From NCBI GenBank assembly GCA_041665525.1, contig JBAYIS010000004.1, positions 120,013 through 184,012 of the forward strand: a stretch of DNA of 64,000 bases. Reading direction: 5' to 3'. The position numbers and the translations under genes are program-made. Source of the stretch: UBA8401 sp041665525 (GTDB lineage: Bacteria; Bacteroidota; Ignavibacteria; UBA10030; UBA8401). Below are positions 17,740 through 25,210 of the stretch, one piece after another. Position 1 is the stretch's first letter. The number at the start of each line of letters is the position of its first letter. The notes beneath the pieces were generated by a model. It was given only the letters and a program-made list of their open reading frames with translations, did no database searches and was not told the DNA's origin.

Positions 17740-19002
17740 CTAGTACTCTTCTCCAGCCACCCGCGTGATGGAACCGCCAAGCGATCCCAGTTTCTTTTCG
17801 ATTGCTTCATATCCGCGGTCCAAATGATATACGCGCAGCACTTCCGTTTCACCTTCCGCTTTCAGTGCCGCAAGGATTAACGCTGCTGATGCACGCAGGT
17901 CGGTGGACATCACCTTTGTTCCGGAGAGTTTTTTTACGCCGCGGATGATTGCTGCATTCTCCTTCATTTCGATATTGGCACCGAGTCGCGCAATTTCAGG
18001 AACGTGGGCGAACCGATCGTGATAAATGGTATCTGTCACGGTGGAGGTTCCTTTTGCAATGGTCATCAATGAAATCCACTGTGCCTGCATATCTGTTGGG
18101 AAACCGGGATAAACCGCTGTAGTAATATCCACCGGCAGAACGGTCTTTGGCGCAGTCAATTCGATGAAGTCTTTGCCGATGAGTAATTTAGCACCGCAGT
18201 CTTCCAATCTGGCAGTAACGGCAGAAAAATGGTCGGGAATGACGCGTTCAATTCTGATCTTGCCGCCGCACATCGCACCGGCAATCAACATCGTGCCTGC
18301 CTCGATCCGGTCCGGGATTGTAGTAACATTTGCCGGATGGAGTTCTTCCACTCCTTCGATTTCTAGCGTCGTGGTGCCGACACCGTCGATCTTTGCTCCC
18401 ATAGCGATCAGCATTTCCACCAGGTTTGTGATTTCCGGTTCCATTGCTGCATTCTCGATTCGCGTTGTCCCTTTGGCGAGGACGGCAGCCATAAGGATGT
18501 TGCCGGTGGCGCCGACGCTGGAAACGTTGAATGCGATGCGAGCACCTTTTAATCGTTTTGCTTTTGCATGGATATAGCCGCGGATCAGTTCGATCTTGGC
18601 TCCGAGTTTTTTCATCCCTTCGATATGCAGGTCAACAGGCCGTGGACCCCAGGCACATCCGCCGGGGAGTGATACTTTTGCCTGACCATATCGCGCAAGC
18701 AACGGTCCGAGCACATAGATGGATGCGCGCATTTTTTTTACGTGTTCATACGGTGCCTCGAACTTGTTCACGCGGAACGTATTTACCGCCAGCGTGGTTC
18801 CATTCCGTTCAAACGTTACTCCCATTGTCTGTAGCAGTTTGGACATTGTCGACACATCGCGAAGGTCCGGTGTGTTGCGGAGTTCGTATTTTCCGCTGGC
18901 AAGGAGTGTTGCCGGCATTAATGCCAGTGTCGCATTTTTTGCACCGCTGATGGAAACCGTTCCGTTCAGCTTCTTTCCGCCTTTAATGACAAATTTATCC
19001 AT
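17740..19002 (-). CDS. murA: UDP-N-acetylglucosamine 1-carboxyvinyltransferase
   Basis: 420 residues, the usual MurA length. The catalytic Cys is present: C116 in PGGCAWGPRPVDLH, so the enzyme should be the fosfomycin-sensitive type. Other family blocks are GGKKLNGTVSISGAKNA at the N-terminus and GFPTDMQAQWISLMTIAKG. It transfers enolpyruvate from PEP to UDP-GlcNAc, the first committed step of peptidoglycan synthesis in the cytoplasm. It lies downstream of the ECF sigma gene (65 bases) on the same strand. Confidence 0.95.
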   Translation of the reverse strand: MDKFVIKGGKKLNGTVSISGAKNATLALMPATLLASGKYELRNTPDLRDVSTMSKLLQTMGVTFERNGTTLAVNTFRVNKFEAPYEHVKKMRASIYVLGPLLARYGQAKVSLPGGCAWGPRPVDLHIEGMKKLGAKIELIRGYIHAKAKRLKGARIAFNVSSVGATGNILMAAVLAKGTTRIENAAMEPEITNLVEMLIAMGAKIDGVGTTTLEIEGVEELHPANVTTIPDRIEAGTMLIAGAMCGGKIRIERVIPDHFSAVTARLEDCGAKLLIGKDFIELTAPKTVLPVDITTAVYPGFPTDMQAQWISLMTIAKGTSTVTDTIYHDRFAHVPEIARLGANIEMKENAAIIRGVKKLSGTKVMSTDLRASAALILAALKAEGETEVLRVYHLDRGYEAIEKKLGSLGGSITRVAGEEY

Positions 19003-19067
19003 AGAATGAGATGAGATCCTTTCAAAATGACCGTAAGAATGTCAAAAAAAATTGGTCAAAATACAAC

Positions 19068-19655
19068 TTATGCGAAGTGATGGCGCAGTTTTTGACGAAG
19101 AATGGACATTGCAGTGCGGATGCGGGTTTTTACTGTACCCAATGGTAGTTTGAAGTGTTCAGCCATTTCAGATTGGGAGTATCCGCGGAAATAGGCGAAC
19201 TCAATTAATTCTTTTTGTTCATTTGAGAGGGAGGTCAGAGCGATCAGAATCTCTTCCTGTTGTCCAGACAGCATCGCTTGCTGGTCAGGATGTTCCAGAT
19301 AATCGGCTGCAAACATTTCCGAGAAGTTATCGATATCGGATTCCTGAGCTCGATTGCGGTAATTTTTCGAACGTAGACGATCGACAGCCCTGTTGCGGGC
19401 GATCCGGCAAAGCCAGGCTCCCGGATTTCCCATCCGATGGTCATATTGGTCGGCATTCTCCCAAATATTCACAAACACTTCTTGTAAAATATCCTCGGCC
19501 TCAGTCTTTTCTTTCAGAATGCGGATGATGATGGAATAGAGCAGGATGGAATGGCGGTCATACAAATCGGACAAAGCGGTAGCATCCTTCTTCGAGATCT
19601 TCTCAAGCAGTACGATATCACGCTGACTCATTTTGTCCGGTACGATACTTAACAT
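19068..19655 (-). CDS. ECF-type RNA polymerase sigma factor
   Basis: 195 residues with sigma region 2 (LYDRHSILLYSIIIRILKEKTEAEDILQEVFVNIW, then GAWLCRIARNRAVDRLR) and region 4 (LSNEQKELIEFAYFRGYSQSEMAEHFKLPLGTVKTRIR). It lacks regions 1 and 3, as ECF factors do. The protein directs core polymerase to a stress regulon. Its start lies 3 bases after the stop of the anti-sigma gene, so translation is probably coupled; an in-frame ATG at 19631 is an alternative. The gene order is anti-sigma first, then sigma, the reverse of most pairs. Confidence 0.9.
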   Translation of the reverse strand: MLSIVPDKMSQRDIVLLEKISKKDATALSDLYDRHSILLYSIIIRILKEKTEAEDILQEVFVNIWENADQYDHRMGNPGAWLCRIARNRAVDRLRSKNYRNRAQESDIDNFSEMFAADYLEHPDQQAMLSGQQEEILIALTSLSNEQKELIEFAYFRGYSQSEMAEHFKLPLGTVKTRIRTAMSILRQKLRHHFA

Positions 19656-19658
19656 AAT

Positions 19659-20516
19659 TTAATTTGAAATTCCTGGTGTACCCATCAAATACATCACGCC
19701 GGTTGGCTGCGGTACACCCCCTTTGGGTTCAACGGTGACGACAAATGCACTAATATCTTTTTTATTGTCCGGGACAGGAATGGAAGAGACACGAAAGAAT
19801 TGTTCCTCCTTTTCTACGACTGTGAAAACTCCTGCACTAACCGGATTTTTCTGTTTGGATAAATACCATAATTGATACTCTTTGTCTGCCGGAAGCGCAG
19901 GGAGTTTGGACACCTGAAGAATGGCGAGCTTGCTTACCGGATCCCAAATGATCTTACCGTACCCTTCTGGATTTGATTCCAATCCGTTCATAATCACGAT
20001 CTCAATTTTCGGTGACTGGAGCACATTCAATATTTCTTCTTTCACTTGAAGATTGCTGGAGAGCGCGGTAAAGCGTTGTTGCTGTTCTAACAGTCGGGAT
20101 TCAACGGAGTACACCTGCAGTTCAGACTGTTCGAGATCGATGTTTACTAGATAGGCGTAAATCCCGATCTCCGCGGCAACGACTGCCATCAACAGTGCCA
20201 CCACGAGACTAAACCTGGGACTGCCGAATCCAAGTGCGATCGCCAATCGTTCGAATGAAAGTAAGAAAGAAAATGAGGAAGGATTTCCCTTTTGAATCCT
20301 TTTCAACAATTTGGATTTAACCAACGGGAGTGGGGCAACACGCTTTACGCCTGTATTGATGAAATATGATACCCCAACAGATTCATGGAAGATTCGTTTG
20401 AATTCTTCATCCCCGCTGGAGAGCGCTTCATCGAAGATCGCTTGTTCTTCCGGGTCCAGTGCACCTAACGCAAAAGCGGAGCACATCTCTTCAAATTGTT
20501 CTTTTTCAGGTTTCAT
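19659..20516 (-). CDS. RskA-like membrane anti-sigma factor
   Basis: 285 residues. The N-terminal cytoplasmic domain (FEEMCSAFALGALDPEEQAIFDEAL) is the short anti-sigma fold without a zinc motif. One transmembrane helix follows (about 103-125, FSLVVALLMAVVAAEIGIYAYL), then a coiled-coil stretch (SVESRLLEQQQRFTALSSNL) and a C-terminal RskA-type beta domain (PADKEYQLWYLSKQKNPVSAGVFTV, ISAFVVTVEPKGG) on the outer side. By analogy with the SigK/RskA pair it holds the downstream ECF sigma at the membrane until proteolysis releases it. It is the promoter-proximal gene of the pair. Confidence 0.85.
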   Translation of the reverse strand: MKPEKEQFEEMCSAFALGALDPEEQAIFDEALSSGDEEFKRIFHESVGVSYFINTGVKRVAPLPLVKSKLLKRIQKGNPSSFSFLLSFERLAIALGFGSPRFSLVVALLMAVVAAEIGIYAYLVNIDLEQSELQVYSVESRLLEQQQRFTALSSNLQVKEEILNVLQSPKIEIVIMNGLESNPEGYGKIIWDPVSKLAILQVSKLPALPADKEYQLWYLSKQKNPVSAGVFTVVEKEEQFFRVSSIPVPDNKKDISAFVVTVEPKGGVPQPTGVMYLMGTPGISN

Positions 20517-20640
20517 ATGACATTCTACGTAACTTCAGCATATATGGATTGGGGATTCCATACCCGATAGAAAACTCTTTATTAAACAATATTACACGCA
20601 GTCCATCGGAATATTGAAAATCAACAGTTGTATTTTCTTG

Positions 20641-20739
20641 CTAGTGCCGTATCAAATAATTCATTTTGCGTTTTACTATATTCACACAGTGCGACACCCG
20701 AGAAATAAATACAAGATTACTTTATAGAATCGGCACTAG
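20641..20739. repeat. 9-bp inverted repeat flanking the gap after the DUF4199 gene
   Basis: CTAGTGCCG (20641-20649) is matched by CGGCACTAG (20731-20739), 81 bases apart. The right arm contains the stop codon of the DUF4199 gene. There is no T-run, so it is not an ordinary terminator. Its role is unknown. Confidence 0.4.
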
Positions 20740-21251
20740 TATGTTGGTTTCCAGAGGGAGAATCGCTTAACAACTGGAATCAATATTAAAGTCAGAACAA
20801 CACCAATGCCGGTCGTACTAACAAACGTAATCACACCCTGTCCGACAGTGCTATTAGTGCTCCGGTTCTGGTCCATAAATCTTCCGATCTCGTCATCGGT
20901 AGCTCCGCCCAGGATCAATCTTTTTCGCTGCCAATCGACCATAGTGTCGATCCATCCGGGGTTGATATAATTATTATATACGAAAAGGAAGAACGTGAAG
21001 ATCGCCGCAGAAAGAATTGCGATATGAAATCCTATGTTGATCCCTGCTTTTATCCCAAGAGATCCATTGGAAATAGATTTCAGTTCTGACATAGCCGTAA
21101 AGATGAAGAGTGCGGGCACGACAAAGGAAAAGTAACCGCTGTATTGTCCGATTTCCAGGGAGGTGGTATGGAAACCGAGTATGAACTCCAGCAGAATCCA
21201 TCCGCACATTCCGAGACCACACAAAATACCGTATCGATTTTCAATGCTCAT
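20736..21251 (-). CDS. DUF4199-like integral membrane protein
   Basis: 171 residues with four predicted transmembrane helices: ILCGLGMCGWILLEFILGF, SGYFSFVVPALFIFTAM, AGINIGFHIAILSAAIFTFFLFVYNNYI and a C-terminal VITFVSTTGIGVVLTLILIPVV. A soluble loop (about 100-140) carries YINPGWIDTMVDWQRK, a conserved feature of DUF4199 proteins in the Bacteroidetes/Chlorobi group. No biochemical role is known. The start at 21251 (MSIENRYG) is preferred; an in-frame ATG at 21269 adds six residues. Confidence 0.65.
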   Translation of the reverse strand: MSIENRYGILCGLGMCGWILLEFILGFHTTSLEIGQYSGYFSFVVPALFIFTAMSELKSISNGSLGIKAGINIGFHIAILSAAIFTFFLFVYNNYINPGWIDTMVDWQRKRLILGGATDDEIGRFMDQNRSTNSTVGQGVITFVSTTGIGVVLTLILIPVVKRFSLWKPTY

Positions 21252-21322
21252 GATTGAACAAGAATGCAACCATGCTGCCGTTGCCTTGTTATTGGACAGA
21301 ATCGATGAACGAATATAAATGA

Positions 21323-21655
21323 TTAATTTTTTTGAGCTTTTGCGACGCTGTCGAAAATCGGGAAAACCTTGTCCAGTTGCGAGATTTTTAAGAGCGAGAG
21401 AACCTTTTTATGCACACCCACCAGGCGTATCTCTCCGCCGTGCTGGCGCATTTGACGATCTGCAATGAGCAGTGCGCTCAATCCGCTGCTGTCGCAGAAT
21501 TCGACCGAAGTCAGATCGATGATCAAAGATTTCAAGGAAGGCCGGCACAACAGAATGAATTCGCCCTTCAGCTCCGGCGAAACAGAAACATCCAATTTCC
21601 GCTCCTTGATCGTCAACACGGCACCGGTCCCGTTTTTGTTTACATCGAATTTCAT
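21323..21655 (-). CDS. STAS-domain anti-sigma factor antagonist (SpoIIAA/RsbV type)
   Basis: 110 residues, a single STAS domain. The motif VEFCDSSGLSALL (D55, S56, S57, G58) is the phosphorylation loop of SpoIIAA/RsbV-type antagonists, in which a switch kinase modifies a serine next to the Asp. The protein is cytoplasmic and acts by partner switching. No RsbW-like kinase or phosphatase lies nearby, so its partner is elsewhere. AGGA lies 8 bases before the start. It follows an unrecognised ORF with a 15-base gap and is probably cotranscribed with it. Confidence 0.88.
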   Translation of the reverse strand: MKFDVNKNGTGAVLTIKERKLDVSVSPELKGEFILLCRPSLKSLIIDLTSVEFCDSSGLSALLIADRQMRQHGGEIRLVGVHKKVLSLLKISQLDKVFPIFDSVAKAQKN

Positions 21656-21670
21656 ATGCTTTCCTTCTAA

Positions 21671-22210
21671 TTAAAACATCGATAAAGTTCTGAACAATTG
21701 TTCGTACCGCATTTTCGCATTTCGGTTCGGCGCAGCATTGAATTGAAAATTATAGTATGTGTCTGCATGTTCCTGGGAAAAACCCACTTTCAGCGGAGCG
21801 TTGATGCTGCGACAAAGATAGGCAGATGATGGTACGAGCGACAGGTTCAGATCCAACAGCAAGTCGAATTTCTGATTAAGCAGAGAATTGATCTCGCTCT
21901 TTTTCGGCAGAAAGAAAAAATTGAGATTCTCGTTCTTAATGGTGGTCACATTGGACCGATTTAGGGTATTGGAAAAACTCCTGTTCCCATCGTTCACAAC
22001 CAATGTCAGCCGGTTTCCCTGGAATTTGTTCTGCAGAAGTATGATTGTCTGTGCTACGACAGATCGTTGTTCCGGGCTTTCGGGAATGATAACAAGAGCG
22101 GTTTTTGCATTGGAAAATGAGCCGGAAAACGACATCGGTTTCGCTTTTTTACCCCGAAACACGATACGCGTTAATGCTAATCCGAGATTTTTCCTTTGTT
22201 TTTCAAACAT
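21671..22210 (-). CDS. Hypothetical protein with a glycosyltransferase-9-like Rossmann half
   Basis: 179 residues, not recognised with certainty. The segment KFDLLLDLNLSLVPSSAYLC followed by APLKVGF resembles the N-terminal half of ADP-heptose glycosyltransferases (compare the GT9 protein at 54741, which has HYDLVIDIHDSIRTKFL) and the DUF6913 family of Bacteroidetes. The length is only half a GT-B enzyme and there is no nucleotide-sugar-binding C-terminal domain, so catalysis is unlikely. The N-terminus is basic with no signal peptide. It lies between ligA and the STAS gene on the same strand. GGAA precedes the ATG. Confidence 0.5.
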   Translation of the reverse strand: MFEKQRKNLGLALTRIVFRGKKAKPMSFSGSFSNAKTALVIIPESPEQRSVVAQTIILLQNKFQGNRLTLVVNDGNRSFSNTLNRSNVTTIKNENLNFFFLPKKSEINSLLNQKFDLLLDLNLSLVPSSAYLCRSINAPLKVGFSQEHADTYYNFQFNAAPNRNAKMRYEQLFRTLSMF

Positions 22211-22326
22211 TTTCCATCATTCTTTCATTCGTCGGGTGTAAAGTGCAAAACGTTTTAGTGAATTTCAAGGGTAGGTCGTACCAACACGTGATATCAGCGC
22301 AGTGATGGGAAAATATCGCTTGACAC

Positions 22327-24333
22327 CTATCCCAGCATTTTCAAGAATTCTTCTTCCGTAATGGTGGTTACACCAAGTTCTATCGCCTTCTGCAATTTTG
22401 AACCGGCATCGGATCCCACAATCACAAAATCGGTCCTTTTGCTGACGCTGGAAGAGGATTTTCCGCCAAGAGCTTCGATCTTTTCTTTTGCTTCGTCTCT
22501 GCTCATCGATTCAAGTCCGCCGGTTAAAACGAACGACTTACCGGCTATTGAAGAATTTCCGGTTCGTTTTTTCTTATCGGACCTCATCTGTACACCGGCT
22601 TTTTCCAGTCGGTCAATCAGTTTCTGGGAATATTTATCTTGAAAGAAACGAACGACACTCTCTGCGATGCGTGGTCCGATTCCTTCGACTTTCTCCAACT
22701 CTTCTTTGGCCGCGGATCGTAGAGATTCCATGGAAGGGAAATGATCGGCAAGGAGTTTGGCAACACCTTCTCCGACGAACCGGATTCCAAGCCCGAAAAG
22801 TACTCTATTGAATGGCAGTTGTTTGCTCGCTTCAATTCCGTCTAATAGGTTCTGAGCGCTTTTTTCTCCCATACGTTCGAGATCTGCGATCCGCTCCTTT
22901 TTTAATCCATAAATGTCTGCGATATTGTGAATCATACCGTCACGGACAAAAAGGTCGATAACTGCTTCGCCAAGACCCTCGATATTCATTGCTCTTCGGT
23001 GTGCAAAATGTTCAATACGACCGCGGACCTGTGCAGGACATTCAAAATTCTCGCAGTAATAGGCTGCCTCTTCTTCCGGACGGAAGATTTTCGATCCGCA
23101 AACGGGACATCGCCCCGGAAACTTGAACGGGGAAGAAGATTTGGGACGTTTCTTTAGGTTCACGCCGGAAACTTTCGGAATGACATCGCCCCCTTTTTCC
23201 ACAAACACTGTATCACCAATGCGGATATCCAATTCTTTGATATAGTCTTCATTATGAAGAGTTGCCCGGCTGACCGTACTTCCGCCGACAAAAACAGGTT
23301 CCAGTTCTGCTACAGGTGTGATTGTCCCGACACGGCCGACCTGGAGAGTGATCGCATTTAATGTGGTTTGCATTTGCTGAGCGGGGAATTTAAAGGCGAT
23401 CGCCCAGCGGGGTGATTTTGCGACAGCGCCAAGTTCTTGCTGCTGCGGAATGGAGTCTACTTTCACGACGATTCCGTCAATGTCGTACGGTAAGCATGCC
23501 CGATTGTTGTTCCATTCATCGCAGTACTGTTTCACTGCTGCGATTGTTTTACACACCCGTGCATTTTCATTGACAACGAATCCTAATTTTTTTAATAGAA
23601 GAAGGTTTTCCGAATGGCTTTTCAACGGAACATCGTTTGTCCGGAGAAAATAAGTGAACATGCGCAGTTTCCGCTGTGCGACAATTTTTGAGTCCTGCAA
23701 TTTTAAAGTTCCGGAGGTTGTGTTGCGTGCATTGACGAAAGTTTTTTCGCCCTGCTCTTCCTGCCGCTTGTTCATTGTTTCGAAATCTTTTTTTGCCATA
23801 TAGATTTCGCCGCGGACTTCGAAATCCTTTGGCAGGCCTTTTCCCGAAGCTGCACGAAGCGGGATAGAACGGATTGTCCTGAGATTGGCTGTGATCTCAT
23901 CTCCCTGGGTGCCATCGCCGCGTGTGGCACCTTGTATAAAGAGCCCATTCCGGTAGATCAGGCTGATAGCAACGCCGTCGATCTTCAGTTCGGAGACGAA
24001 TTGATACCGATGACCGCCCAGAATGTCCCTCACACGGCGGTCAAAATCGATCAACTCTTCCTCGCTGTAGGTATTGGACAAGGAGAGCATGGGTACTTCA
24101 TGAATAACGGTCGGGAATTCCTTGGTGGGTTCTCCTCCGACGCGCTGCGACGGAGAGTCGGATGTGAGCAGCTCAGGATATTCCTTCTCCCAGTGGATGA
24201 GCTGCTGCATCAGCTGGTCATATTCAAAGTCGGATATTAAGGGTTGCGAAAGGACGTAGTACTGATGATCGTGACGTCGAATGTTGTCGCGAAGTGTTTC
24301 GATCTTTTGTTGTATCGAAGCAGGGGCTCCCAT
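22327..24333 (-). CDS. ligA: NAD-dependent DNA ligase
   Basis: 668 residues, full length. The adenylation domain has the AMP-acceptor K117 in ELKIDGVAISL. The OB fold follows, then a four-Cys zinc finger (CPVCGSKIF...YYCENFECPAQ), helix-hairpin-helix repeats (VEGIGPRIAESVV) and a C-terminal BRCT domain (FVLTGGLESMSRDEAKEKIEALGGK). It seals nicks during replication and repair using NAD+. The ATG overlaps the rodZ stop (TAATG), so translation is coupled to the gene upstream. Confidence 0.97.
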   Translation of the reverse strand: MGAPASIQQKIETLRDNIRRHDHQYYVLSQPLISDFEYDQLMQQLIHWEKEYPELLTSDSPSQRVGGEPTKEFPTVIHEVPMLSLSNTYSEEELIDFDRRVRDILGGHRYQFVSELKIDGVAISLIYRNGLFIQGATRGDGTQGDEITANLRTIRSIPLRAASGKGLPKDFEVRGEIYMAKKDFETMNKRQEEQGEKTFVNARNTTSGTLKLQDSKIVAQRKLRMFTYFLRTNDVPLKSHSENLLLLKKLGFVVNENARVCKTIAAVKQYCDEWNNNRACLPYDIDGIVVKVDSIPQQQELGAVAKSPRWAIAFKFPAQQMQTTLNAITLQVGRVGTITPVAELEPVFVGGSTVSRATLHNEDYIKELDIRIGDTVFVEKGGDVIPKVSGVNLKKRPKSSSPFKFPGRCPVCGSKIFRPEEEAAYYCENFECPAQVRGRIEHFAHRRAMNIEGLGEAVIDLFVRDGMIHNIADIYGLKKERIADLERMGEKSAQNLLDGIEASKQLPFNRVLFGLGIRFVGEGVAKLLADHFPSMESLRSAAKEELEKVEGIGPRIAESVVRFFQDKYSQKLIDRLEKAGVQMRSDKKKRTGNSSIAGKSFVLTGGLESMSRDEAKEKIEALGGKSSSSVSKRTDFVIVGSDAGSKLQKAIELGVTTITEEEFLKMLG

Positions 24334-25127
24334 TATTGCATCAAGTGCTCTGCCGTGATTTTCGCATTGCGGACGCGCTTTCCTTTTTCACCGATCGGTG
24401 CGATCTCTTTTCCATTCAACAATAGGCGGACCGATCCTCCGTCGCTCACGCTGATGGAGAAGCCTTTCCGGGCGATGTATGTCCGATACCGACCGCGAAG
24501 CATATATCCGCTTCGCGGGGGGAGAGAATCACGAATAATCGTGATCCAAACCGAATCCGAGGCAACCACGCGCAAAACCAGTGAATCTACTTTCGGGACC
24601 ACGGCCTTTGCAATACTTGTGGAATCCACCGTATCCACAGCAACGGCCTGCGGCTGCAACAATTCCTGTTCTTTCACAACATTCTGGAAAGCCGTTTCCT
24701 TCACCACCTGGGAAGGGATAACTGATTCAAAATAATCCCACAGATAAAATGCCAGGATGACCAGTCCAACGACCATCAGCACGCTCATGGTGATCATCCG
24801 AACTTTCTTCTCCTGCTTGAGCTCGTGGTCGGCATTTTCGGGGTGCAGGTAATTCCGTGCTTCATCTTTGGTGGTTGCCGTTTCGAATTTATGTTCGGGT
24901 GTGCTGTGAATATCATACTTCTTCAATGCTTCCACCGCATTCACACCGATCGCTTCGGCGTAGGCTTTAATAAACGCACGGACATAGGTCTGGGGGAGCA
25001 CATCGAACGCCCCTTGTTCGATCGCCTGAAGATATTTGATATTGATGCGGGTTCGTTGCGAAATATCGGACAGGGTGATTTGCTTGGATTCTCGTTCTTT
25101 GCGTAATTCTTCGGAAAAGGGATTCAT
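24333..25127 (-). CDS. RodZ-like cytoskeletal/membrane protein (HTH-Xre + DUF4115)
   Basis: 264 residues. An N-terminal Xre-type helix-turn-helix (about 5-70, LRKERESKQITLSDISQRT...YLQAIEQGAFDVLPQTYVRAFIKAYAEAIG) is the cytoplasmic RodZ domain. One transmembrane helix lies at 111-131 and a periplasmic DUF4115 beta domain at about 180-255. In rod-shaped bacteria RodZ links MreB to the elongasome. No mre or rod genes are adjacent here, so the role is by family only. The stop overlaps the ligA start. Confidence 0.85.
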   Translation of the reverse strand: MNPFSEELRKERESKQITLSDISQRTRINIKYLQAIEQGAFDVLPQTYVRAFIKAYAEAIGVNAVEALKKYDIHSTPEHKFETATTKDEARNYLHPENADHELKQEKKVRMITMSVLMVVGLVILAFYLWDYFESVIPSQVVKETAFQNVVKEQELLQPQAVAVDTVDSTSIAKAVVPKVDSLVLRVVASDSVWITIIRDSLPPRSGYMLRGRYRTYIARKGFSISVSDGGSVRLLLNGKEIAPIGEKGKRVRNAKITAEHLMQ

Positions 25128-25210
25128 TCGATTTTACTGCTTCAGGGATTTTTGTTGTAAGATAAAAAAAAATAGGAAGTGCTCCAAGAGAAGAATTTCT
25201 CCTCGCAGAG

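Noticed and set aside
25128..25210. Terminator between the hybrid kinase and rodZ
   Set aside because: A 5-bp GAGAA/TTCTC stem is 18 bases from the T-run on the minus strand; not convincing, so read-through into rodZ is assumed.
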